From Diaporthe sp. PMI_573 (taxonomy: Eukaryota; Ascomycota; Sordariomycetes; Diaporthales; Diaporthaceae), in assembly GCA_021399435.1 (NCBI GenBank), contig JAJTUP010000002.1, positions 1,612,001 to 1,676,000 of the forward strand: a stretch of DNA of 64,000 bases, written 5' to 3'. Below the pieces are notes generated by a model that made no database searches, was not told the DNA's origin, and saw only the letters and a program-made list of their open reading frames with translations. Position 1 is the stretch's first letter. The number at the start of each line of letters is the position of its first letter. Of this stretch, positions 46,843 through 56,827 are shown piece by piece. A program made the translations under genes and the position numbers.

Positions 46843-48004
46843 ATGAGCAAAGTATACCCCGAAATCGAGGATGCAGTCTCCGAGAAACACGAACGCCTAG
46901 GAGAGCTTCTTCGACAGACACTCGCACTTGCCGGCGAAATCACCGAGGACAAAGGACGTCACCTGCCCGGCGAATGCATCATCCTGCGGAGGAGGTCAAA
47001 TTCCGATCCTGCTGGGGCACATCATCCTGGACCACACCGGCAAAGTATCCGCCGTAGCCTGCTTGAGAGGAGAAAGGCCTTGAACTTGAACGATAGTGAG
47101 GATAGTCTGAGCCCGAGCCTGAGCCCTAGCCACGCATCCTCTGTCCAGGAACCTTTCTCGCCCGGGTCTGTCGCAAGTCAGTCTTGATGCTGTTGTGGAG
47201 AAGGGAACGACATCGGATGAAGACTTGTGTGTTCTTGACAACGCGTCAGCCACTTCTATCACTCCCTGCTTCGTTGAACAACCAAGCAATAGAAGCAGTC
47301 TCTTTTCAACTGAAGAGGGCCAGCATGGCCTCACAGCCCAGACTTGGCTGACTCAACCTACTTCAAACGAGAACGCAATCAAAAGACTAGAGCGTCCGTC
47401 TCTATTCCAAAGGAATACCGGTACGATTGTGCACAATGGCCAGGAGTTGCTAGTGGAAGCGCCAACAGGAATACTATTGCCGCAGCAAATTACACAAAAG
47501 TCAAGTACCGAGCCGCTGGGGAGACGTAAGACGCCGGCCCAAGAGTCACCACTGGGCTTGCCTGCTCGCTCCAGGACCCCCAAGTTCCAAGGGAATTCGG
47601 GTAACGCCCTGGAAAAGTCTCAGAAGAGCGAGGAAGAAGGAGAAGGGGATATTATTGCACATGATCAGCCCTCGCCTCCGAAATGGCACGCCAGGATCCT
47701 TCCCATCGCCCCGAGCCGAGACCTAGGCAGCGCCGCCTCATCCCCGCCCGCGTTTGTAAAACTTGAGGCTGTATTCCCGCTCAAGGCCTCGGCCGAAGGC
47801 AACGCCATGCCCTCCCTCTCATTCAATGGCGAGCCTTCGTACTTTATTATCGGTCAGCTGCCAACGGATTCCTTACCAAAAAGTCCTCGTCCCCAAGCCG
47901 GCGGAGAGGGTAGTTCTGTCGATCATGAGAAGAATCTCCAAGAATTCATCGATGAGTGGGAATACGATGCTGAGGCGCCGGTGGTTGAGGACAAGAAATT
48001 GTGA
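46843..48004 (+). CDS. Protein of unknown function, mostly disordered
   Basis: The ATG at 46843 opens a frame to 47187; a second frame continues to the stop at 48002-48004. An 82-nt intron (47096-47177, donor GTGAGG, acceptor GCAAG) joins them in phase to 359 residues. A frameshift near 47170-47190 would be the alternative. The first 60 residues form a probable helix (SEKHERLGELLRQTLALAGE). The remainder is Ser/Pro/Glu-rich, with one more ordered stretch near the C-terminus (SFNGEPSYFIIGQLP) and an acidic end (EFIDEWEYDAEAP). No domain is recognised. It follows the previous unknown gene by about 340 bp on the same strand. Confidence 0.5.
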
Positions 48005-48223
48005 ACTAAGTTGAGGATTTCAGACACCGCGTCTGACAATTACTGATATCAAAGAAGCATGAATTCAAAGACTAGTTTCCTGTGCGTGCCGGAATTGTAC
48101 TCTTACTCTGCGACGTGACCCCGTCACCAGCTGCGGATCTTCCTTATGAGAAGCCTTTGCCTCCAGCCCCGTTTCCCAACTCAATGCCTGCCTTGCCCTA
48201 CCTGGTCTTGGGTTCCATCGCGC

Positions 48224-49248
48224 TCAGTCAAGCAACCTGGCCAAGCCCAGCCCGTCGAACAGCGGGACCAAGAACGCCTCCAGCCGCGGCTCGGCCACGA
48301 GCTTGTCATTGAACTCGTGAAGCGCCTCGTTGAGGTCCCGGACGCGCTTCTCGCCGAGACGTGACACAGCCTCCGCATAGTGCGGGTTCGACGGCGTAGC
48401 GTCGGCAACGATTGCCATGCCCAGCACGTTATCCGCCACGATGAGCCCGCCGGGCTTGAGCAGGCGGCCCGAGCTTCCTGGCCTCGATTTGGAGAGGATC
48501 AAGTCCAGGTACCTTGGGTACGCGTCCTTGTTCGCGTCCAGGAATATGAGGTCGAACGGCTCTGATGGTTCTAGGGAGGCGAGGCTGTTGAGTGATCGTT
48601 AGCTGTTGTGCCGTGGGACTTGCTTGTCAAACACAAAGATTGTGTGAAAAGGGACGTGTACGTGTGCTGTTGTTAGTTGGAGGCGGGGGCAGGTGGCTGG
48701 ACGCACGATTTGACTGCGTCGCCGAGCTTGATGTCGACGTTCTCGATGCCGTTGTCCTTGAAGGCCTTGCCTGCGATGCGGGCGTACTCCTCGCTTAGCT
48801 CCAGCCCGACCACCTTGCCGTCCTTGCCCACCCCGTGAGACCAGACCATGGCGCTGAAGCCTATGTAAACTCCCAGCTCAAGAACTTTACAAGCCCAGTT
48901 ATCAGCTAACCGTCAAGTGCAATTGGGTCGACTATTGTCTCACGCATGGCAGAGCAATGGTCGGACGCACCTCGTTTTGCACCCACAAGCCTTGCCAGTA
49001 AGACCAGTGCTTGTGCCTCGTAGGTGCTGATCAGGTACCGGGGGATTTCTGTGTTGTTACACCCCCACTCATGGTACTTGAGTAGCCAGTCCGGCAGAGG
49101 GGTCGACTTTGAGATGGAGTCTAGATTCCCGTGAGCAGCAGGCACGGCAGATTTACAGCGAGTATGCGTGTCAAGCCAGCCACTTACAGTTCAACACCTT
49201 GGCCGACGTCTCCGGTGTTGGGTACAGCTTCGCCACGTTTTCTTGCAT
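48224..49248 (-). CDS. SAM-dependent O-methyltransferase (family 3, CCoAOMT-like)
   Basis: Minus-strand exons 49188-49248, 48971-49120, 48707-48884 and 48224-48584 join in frame to 249 residues. The N-terminal LYPTPETSAKVLN and TPLPDWLLKYHEWG are usual in fungal members. SAM-binding motif I appears right after splice 2 (VLELGVYIGFSA), followed by the acidic residue of GLELSEEYARIA, then LGDAVK and the metal/active-site region FDLIFLDANKDAYP. KPGGLIVADNVLG and a GLGLARLLD ending complete the fold. These enzymes methylate catechol-type hydroxyls with a divalent cation; the D of DANK is one expected ligand. Length matches the family. The start at 49248 gives a normal N-terminus; frames further upstream are unrelated. 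The substrate is unknown. Confidence 0.88.
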
Positions 49249-49820
49249 TTTGTACTGTATTATATCTTTCAAGCGCTCGGCTGATATTAGTGATAGGCAA
49301 GTTTCTGGTTCAATCTCTGTTCTGTTCCCAGGTCGCAAGTTTTGGTGATAGACGTTGCCTCGACGCTCGGGAGAGTGGTGAGACGTCTTAAATACTCTGT
49401 ATAAGCTCCCTCTGCCCTCTTTAGTGATAATCACGACAACAAGAGCCCCAGTTCCAGATGCATTATATAAAAGACGTCCACGGCTTACAATTGGGGCACT
49501 GTCACTCGGCAGCCGATCAAGTGGTTCGGATGTCCGAGGTTGTGGACAACTCGAGACGCCCAGGCACTCCTCCTCCGAGCTTGTCTCCGAGGACCCGTCT
49601 GTGGGGCCGAGCACAGCTAGAGGTCGTGGCCGGGCCTCCTCACTCCACCCGGCCCTCCACTCGGGTCGTGCGGACATGCGGTCAACCTTCACATACATTA
49701 TTACGGTAACACAGCCACAGTCAAAAAAAAAATCCAAAACGTCATTGTGGAGCGCCTATGGCTTACAGAGCCTCTGTCGCTTGCCTACCTCTGGTCTAGT
49801 TATTCTCTAGGAAGATGTTC

Positions 49821-49869
49821 GACAGAAGACTTTCCGACTATAGGTCTTCCTATAGGAGGCTATTCTGTC
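49821..49869. repeat. Short inverted repeat with CTATAGG copies
   Basis: Seven-base perfect arms (GACAGAA/TTCTGTC) separated by 35 bases containing CTATAGG twice. Confidence 0.5.
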
Positions 49870-50078
49870 GGAGGTTATCCTATACGACTGGGTGTTTAAG
49901 CGTTTACCACTGTGTGAAGGGACCGCCTACATACTGCTTAAGAAGCGTACGTACACGGATTAAAAACGAAGCCACTTATATCACATGTGCAGCGTCTCAC
50001 TCTGCGATCAAATTCATCGTCCTGAATTGGCCCAGTCCACATGCAAGTAACGTAATATTTTGAAAAACTTTTCAGGCC

Positions 50079-50097
50079 TTTTTTTTTTTTTTTTTTT
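50079..50097. repeat. Poly-T run (19)
   Basis: Nineteen consecutive T on the plus strand, equivalent to a poly-A on the minus strand, just past the end of the exon-like frame 50199-50486. Confidence 0.9.
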
Positions 50098-50198
50098 GCA
50101 CCAATGCCCACATAAGGACAGTGGTCTAGGGAAGACTTAAACGAGAGATCTTTCAATCACCCTCATGTCCCACTGTCAAAGAAGTAAGGTGGGCGCCC

Positions 50199-50486
50199 CT
50201 ACCTCTTCCCATCATGGCCCAACTCAATGATCTCTTTCTTGTGATATTCCCAGAGCAAAGATTTTGGTGTAATCTGCCTTTTTGTCTCCAAGGCTGCAGT
50301 CAAAAAGTCCTGATCGAATGGTTTGCTAGCGTCTTTCTCGGCTAGCTCATTTCGGATTTTAACTTCTTCGATCCTTTTCGGCCAGTTGTATGCATTTACA
50401 ACATGCTTCTCGCGTGGGCATAGTCCTTCTTGTATTTGGTACCGGTGTCTAAAGATATGGTACTTGACCCTAGTATTATAAGGATG
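50199..50486 (-). pseudogene. Exon-like open frame of unknown protein
   Basis: A minus-strand frame open from a GCATTAG acceptor-like site at 50487 to a stop at 50199-50201, about 95 codons with no ATG at the front. The translation is protein-like: charged helices (NWPKRIEEVKIRNELAEKD, LLWEYHKKEIIELG) and FDQDFLTAALETKRQ. It could be the last exon of a gene whose earlier part is the open frame at 50760-51230, with AT-rich sequence between. I do not recognise it. Confidence 0.35.
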
Positions 50487-50759
50487 CTAATGCTATCTAT
50501 TGTCAGGAGTGATTGTAAAGGGAAAAGAGTATTTAATATAGCCTGGGTTTGGCAATAGTAGGCACTATACAAGCCCTTTAAATTACTCTTATATAGATAG
50601 TGCGATTATAATACCAGTGCGTCCTCTACGGCTATATATAGGTATATACCGTTGTACTATTAATTAGATGAGAAAGTTAGTAGATGTGCTAGCTTTGCAC
50701 TAAAAGGGTAAGATTTTACCTCTTCTTTGCTCTTGCCATAATTAAAAAGAACTATACTA
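50487..50759. other. AT-rich segment between two open pieces
   Basis: About 270 bp of TA-rich sequence (ATATAG, TATATA runs). No coding signal; resembles sequence mutated by C-to-T decay, but no repeat partner is in the window. Confidence 0.5.
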
Positions 50760-51230
50760 CTAGGTTTCAAAATTCAGGCCGAGGACGTCAAAGTCTGCAT
50801 AAAACGCTCTCGCCTTCTCTATAGAACCGGAACAGAGTTCCACATAGTGTGAGATGCTTAAACCATCTCTAAACGGGTGGTCGGCCGTATATACGTCCCA
50901 TATAGGCTGCCCGTCAATGGTTTGGGTATACGTAAAGTCGCTAATTGGTGCACAAAGGAGATTTATAATAGCTTGGCCTAACGGCTGGACATGTCCGATT
51001 CCGATATTTTTGTGTGATTGCATGGCACAGTGCACTTCTCCAGCTGTATGATGAAGCTGTGTCAAGTCTTGATTGTGGGGTGGAATGTTGGTTGGTGCCT
51101 GAGATAGCCGCTCGGGAAAAGTGGATGGTCGACATTGGATGATTACAGTACAAATACCGCATGTAAGCGAAGTGCCTGACGAGGCTGGCGTCGAAGAAGC
51201 CTCACTGGACGCATGGCATTGCAAAGTCAT
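50760..51230 (-). CDS. Hypothetical protein, possible 5' part of a broken gene
   Basis: An ATG-initiated minus-strand frame of 156 codons. The first 60 residues are Ser/Thr/Cys-rich without clear order. The second half looks folded (IGIGHVQPLGQAIINLL, TQTIDGQPIWDVYTADHPF, ISHYVELCSGSIEKARAFY). It stops in the AT-rich island. The same-strand exon-like frame at 50199-50486 could belong to the same ancestral gene. No family recognised. Confidence 0.33.
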   Translation of the reverse strand: MTLQCHASSEASSTPASSGTSLTCGICTVIIQCRPSTFPERLSQAPTNIPPHNQDLTQLHHTAGEVHCAMQSHKNIGIGHVQPLGQAIINLLCAPISDFTYTQTIDGQPIWDVYTADHPFRDGLSISHYVELCSGSIEKARAFYADFDVLGLNFET

Positions 51231-51605
51231 CCTCGGCTATCGTTCCTGAATTTGACTACCTTCTGCTAAAGAGCACTGTCATGTTGATTCTTTTTTCTTC
51301 CTTCCTCAGACCGCAAGCCCAGAACGTTTATCCCCGCCCGTTTCAAAAGTGCTTTCAACCAAGATTCTCTCCTCAGGTCACAACGCACAATTGTAGGTTT
51401 TTTTTAAGGATCCTGCCGAGTTGCAGGGGAGCTTTCACGTAGTCCTACACACACTCAAAGAGACTGTCTCTTACCCTCCCTTAATTAAGAAAAACAATCG
51501 GCATTAGCCTCGGGAAATCACTGAAGAAAGCAGACAGAGCACGCCACTCTGTACCACTTCAACTGTATGGCGGGCCACTGCCGTATCAGTACCAGCTCTG
51601 CCGGC
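51231..51605. other. Intergenic, no gene seen
   Basis: About 375 bp containing the 3' end of the SPT16 transcription unit and upstream sequence of the hypothetical gene. Confidence 0.6.
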
Positions 51606-54600
51606 TTAACGTCTCTGCTTCTTCGCCTTCTTGCCACGTGACTCTTCTTCCTCAGCAGCGTTTTCGCGATCTCGCTTCTTGGCCTTGCGCTCCAACTCAT
51701 CCCAATCCTCGCCCTCGTCCTCCTCGCTGGCATCCTCATCGCTGGCCTCGGCGGAGGCATTTGAATCGAAGTCCGAGTCCTCTTCGCTGGATTCAGAAGC
51801 GTCCTCAAGTTCGCTTTCACTGAGCTCGAAGTTGCTCTCCTGTTCCTCCTCATCGTCGCCGTTTTCATCGTCGCTGTCATTTCCAAGGAACGACCAGCCA
51901 CCGTCCGCAAAGAATTGGTGTGTGTCGGCAGTAACCGTCTTCATGATGGTCGGCCAGTTCAGGTTCAATGGGCCCTCCGTGAATGCAATGTCCGAGGAGT
52001 CGAGGAAATCCTTCACGTCCTCTAGCGACTCTACCGGAATCGTGTTGATATGGTAGGGCGGTCTCGTGAAGTCCTTGAAGACAAAGACAAGGTCAAAGTT
52101 CTTTAGGCCGAATTGAACTTTCTCAAGATGTGCGACCTCGATGTCCTCCAGGGTGATGACCATGAAGGGCGGCTCCGTGAGCTGTATCAGACACTCCGTG
52201 GTTGGCTGGACGTAGACGTTGCTGCGGAATGGAACACCGTGGAAACCGAGATCCCTTATGGGCATGTCGACCTCGATACCCTCGTTTCGGCCAGCTTCCG
52301 CAATCTTCTCGGCGAAGCCCTTGAACAGACGGTCAAGCTCCGCGCGTCGCCGGCGCTCCTCCTGTTCTGCCTCGAACTCGTCTTCGTCACCATATCGATA
52401 CTTGCGCTTGCGGTTGCCCGTCTCGTCGAACTGGATGTCAGTGGCCTCCCGGTAGAACTGGACATCTCTCGTCTTCTTCTTGTTGCCAACAATGATCGGG
52501 TCCTTGAGATAGATATGGATAATAACAATAAGCTCGTGCTCGCAGGGCTGGAAGAATAGATGGCGGACGTTGGAGAAGAGGATGTCGACTCTGTGATGGG
52601 GGTTGAGCGGGGACTGGTATCGGATACCGTTCTGGTGTATCTCGACCTTGCCAGGAACACGCTTGCCCTCCATTGCCGGTCGCAAGAAGACATTATCCAG
52701 GACGGCCGGACGACGGTCTGGGGGGGAAAAGATTTAGTACACATGCACAGACTTGCTCTGGCCGGGAAGATGGACCTACTCCTAATCTCGACGAGCTTGT
52801 CCTGCTCGACAACGTCTTCCATGTCTTTCTTTTCCTGCTCCTTCTTGGTCAAGTCTCGCTTCATGTTGGAGATCTGGTTCGCTATCTCGGTGTAACGGTC
52901 ACCATCCGTCGAACGGAAGGTAAGACTTCGGACGAAATGAGCGGACGCGTCCTCAAAAGGCTGGTCATCTTTTCGGCCGACTCCCTGGCCCGGAGACAGA
53001 AAGTTGATGCGGAGGAAAGACCACTCGCCCTCGTCGCTCTTACTCGCGTTCTTGATCGTCTGGATGTGGAAGGGAACCGGACGACCCATCACGGGGAGGA
53101 CGACGGTGGAGTTCTTCTGGTCGACAACGATACCCATGTCGCGGACCTTGGGTGGGAACTGGTTGTCACGCTTGTACGACTCGAAGCGCTTAAACTTCTT
53201 GGCCTCGCCGCCGTTCGGGTCACTTGTGGACTCAGCAAAGCGCGCCATGCCCTCCTTTTGTTTCTTGGCTGCCAATTCCTTCTGGTGCTCCTTGCGCCTG
53301 TTCTCAGCCTCCTCGTCTTTGTCGTGGCCGCGGCCTGACCGCAGACGGGAGCTGGTGATGTTCTTGGCAGCAACGGCGCCGACGCGCGAGTCCTTCTTCT
53401 CCTTCTTCGGTGCCGGCTGCTGTTCCTCATCGTCCTTGAAAAAGAATGACGTCGAGTCGGGATCAGCAGCGGCCTCACCGGTGAAATTGACCGTACCCTC
53501 TGCCGTAACGCGGATGGTGTCCGTCACAATCAAGGAGTAGATCTTGCTGTTCTTGTCCTGTGGCTGGGGATTCTCGAGATCTTGGAAGCCGGTGGAGACG
53601 CAGAGTGTCATCCCGTCCTTCAGAGCACGAGCATTCTTGCCGTTCAAGACCAGTGTCGGATCCTTGTTCTCGAGGCCGATGCCGTACCCGACGTTCTTCA
53701 CAAAATGCTTCTCGAGCTCCGGCTTCTTGCTCCGGACGAAGCCGAGAGCCTTGTTATAGACATCCTTAGCGACGACTCCGTCCCGAATCTCTTTCAAAAT
53801 CAGGTTGTGAACCGTGAGAAGGAATTTGTAGTTCGACTCTTGTGTCTTGTTTGGGTCCACCATATACGTCCGGGCAATGCTGGAGCAGTAGGACCTGTAT
53901 CTCAGGCCCATACCGGCGACGATGACGCCAGGGTGTAGGTTTTCCTCGCTGGACTCGGCCTGCATCTTGAGATCGAACTTTCCACCACTGTACACAACTG
54001 GGCCGATGGTCCAGTCCAGTTGGGTAGAATCGAAGTCTGACGCCAATTTGCCGGACGGCAGCTTGACGGCCTTCCAGAACTTCTCGTCATCGAGCTTGCT
54101 GTCCACCTTGTCGGCCAAAACACGGTGTTTGACCTTCTTCTCCTGGTCGAGTATCGTGGACATCTCATCCAGGAAGTAGGAATGCATCAGGGCAACGCAA
54201 GCCTTGGACGAGTTCCTGACTGCACGGAGCTCGATCTCATCCTTGGTCGAGAAGGCCGCCGTAGACAGAGCGGAGGTGATGTCAACCTCCTCCACGCCCT
54301 TGCAGTCCTCAGAAAACACCGCCTTCCACTCGTCGACGAAGGGCCCTCGGGAGGCATCTTTAGAAATGACACCAACCTTGTTCTGTAGAAAGACTAGTGT
54401 CAGCAGATGAGATGCCTGATTTCAGATGGCTCGTGACTCACGCCGGCCTTCTTGATGATCTCGGCGACCTTGACGAAGAGCTTCTTGTTCTCTTCCGCGT
54501 CCTTGCCCCTCACGAGCACCTCCACGGGGAACTTGTCGCCCTTGATCTGGTCGAGATACTTGGCTATTGTCTGTGGTCAGGTCTGGGGCGGTTACTTGGT

Positions 54601-54971
54601 TCGCGCAATGTCTCGTTGGGGAAGCGCACCTTTCTTTTGTGTGGTCAGGATGTACAGCGTCTCGGGGGTGAACAACATCAGCGTGGTGGGGAACTCGTAG
54701 CCCAGCAGCCAGAACTGCAGAAATGGGAAGGTTAGCTTGGCTGATGCGGACGGGGCGGAGGTTGGGGGAAGGGAGCGGGCACAAGACCTACGTGCATGGC
54801 ATTATTCTTTTGAAAGCCCTGGGCCTCTTCCATCTTGCCCATCATGATGATGATGGATGAGGCGCCTCCGAAGAGGGCATCTCCAGATCGCTTGTCGGCC
54901 TTCCAGGCATTGACGAAGTGGGAGATGCGCTCTTGGAAGAGCTTGTTGTCGATCTTGATGGCCTCCGACAT
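51606..54971 (-). CDS. SPT16: FACT complex subunit Spt16
   Basis: Minus-strand exons 54792-54971, 54630-54714, 54442-54563, 52780-54382 and 51606-52717 join in frame to 1033 residues, the usual size. The N-terminal aminopeptidase-P-like domain spans about 1-440 ([15 protein letters not shown] start, later [20 protein letters not shown] and VGYGIGLE), without being a working peptidase in this family. A charged dimerisation linker (about 450-520) and the tandem-PH middle domain ([20 protein letters not shown], restored by the last splice; [19 protein letters not shown]) follow. The acidic C-terminal tail that binds H2A-H2B and a KKAKKQRR nuclear signal end the protein. Spt16 with Pob3 moves and rebuilds nucleosomes during transcription and replication. 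It is divergent from the glutamate-cysteine ligase gene. Confidence 0.96.
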
Positions 54972-56827
54972 TTTGACTGCGCGCGATTGCAGATGCCGCC
55001 GCGATGATGCAGGTGTCAGAAGTCAGAAGACGGATGGAGCAGCAGGCGGTGCTGCGATGGGTGTTGGGAAGGAGACCGTCGCGAGGAAAGATTGTGGCCG
55101 ACGAGGACCAGGACGAGGTGAGACTTGCGGGAAGAGCTACCTGCCGGGTGCTTGCCTTAGCTTAGCGGCCAGACGCTACTGCTGCCACTGTAAAGTGTTG
55201 TGGGTCCACAGGTCGCGTCGCGTCACCAGGCGATTGACTTGACTGCTCGCGGCTGGAGAAGACTGATGCCTCAGGCCACCACTTCCCAGGCCTGAGAGTG
55301 TCGGGCACGTCGAAGGCGGGAACCCTTCGCGCCACGGTGATGAGAAGTGGTATGTACAGCAATGGACTATAACGAAACTTTTGTAAATCCAAACCCAAAT
55401 CTTTGCTGAAGACAAGATTGATCAGAAAATGGCCACTAAAGACGGAGATGTGATGTGAGGTTTGCAAGGTAAATAGAAAGATACCCGTAGCAGGCAGACA
55501 CGGACTGGATACCTAGGTACCCAGGTAGGTATCGATGTGGTACTTGCTTGGTCAGGGTAGTGAAGGCAATTGATTAGGGGGGTTCTGGTTATCTGCTTTT
55601 CTAGCTGTGGCGGGGAGGAACAATGCTGGCTATGCCATCTTCTGGAAACAAAATTGCTTGACGCTGCTGCTACGCCCCCCTCCCTCCCAACACTGGAGCC
55701 CCCCTCATTCACGCTCGAGCGAGGGTTAGGAGACAGTGCTCAACTTGGTCACTGAACAAAGCACAATGGCTCATTGACCCCGTGTGAAACCAATTCGAGG
55801 AAAGTAGATAGATACCAAACGGTCTAATTTGGAGCAGTAACATCCAGCAGCGGAGCCTGCAGTGAGATGGAGACACAACAGAATTGTAAGGGCGAGACTG
55901 CTTGTCCGATAAAGGCGCCTGGATTTCTAAGCATCGTATGCATTTTGGCTGCTGCGGATGAAAAATGCTGCTGTATAAATAGGTGGTCTATCTATGCACG
56001 ATATGCACCATTTGTCGGCAGATGGGCCCACTAGTGCAGGATGATTTATTTGCACGCATATTGTGCATCATCCGCGACTCACTCATCAAGAGGAGGAAAA
56101 CCCTAATCCAACGAGCCCTACTCCAAGCCCGGTCTAATAATCTGGTCTGGCTCGCTGCGGTTGCGGTTGCGGCCGACTGACTGGTCAAACTACGTACAGG
56201 CCGCTTCCCGCGAGTCGGCCCCCCCCGTTTCCCGCTCCCGTTCTGGGCCCGTTCCGCGTCGATGGGATTTTTTCTCTCCCACCTGCCTCCATCTTAAGTC
56301 CAGGCTAGGTAGATTCCATACCCGGCTTCATATTACGTATACACTCACATAGAGCGCGGCGTGGAGTATCGCTGCCCACCTCGCTTGGTCGACAATCACC
56401 CAGTCGCTGTCCAGGGATATTGCGCAACCATCCTGCCGGTGTCTAGGCCTGCCTGCACCTGCAGAAAGGCGTAATAAGCGCGGCACACCACCGACGTTGA
56501 TGCACAAGCCGCAGTGGAACCCGCAAGCCTGCTGCAGATTGTCTCTCAAGCAATAGGCCCCTTCTTAGTCTCTTCTGAGAGAGACTTCCTATATCTCGGC
56601 CTGTTGATCCCTCTCGTCAGTTCTATGCACTCTGTCACCCAGTGTGTTGCGTCCTGACCCCGACATAGTCCGAAAAACTTCAACGGATGATGCAGTAAGG
56701 TCACTCGGACCAAATTCGGATATCGTCGGTATCCAAGCCGCTTCAAGCGCTCCTACAGATTGCATCTGCCGCCTCGCTCATCACCAACGGTCCGGCCTTG
56801 CGACCAGTACTCACTCACCCACTCATA
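54972..56827. other. Divergent promoter region of SPT16 and the glutamate-cysteine ligase gene
   Basis: About 1.86 kb with no supportable coding sequence. CAGGTAGGTAT-like direct repeats occur near 55505-55530. I did not identify a confident binding site. Confidence 0.55.

Larger units (their letters stand above)
49249..50198. other. Intergenic with inverted repeat and poly-T; start of an AT-rich island
   Basis: Upstream of the methyltransferase gene. Contains GACAGAA (49821-49827) facing TTCTGTC (49863-49869) around several copies of CTATAGG, so the segment can fold as a hairpin. A run of 19 T occupies 50079-50097. Base composition becomes AT-rich from about 49700. Confidence 0.55.
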
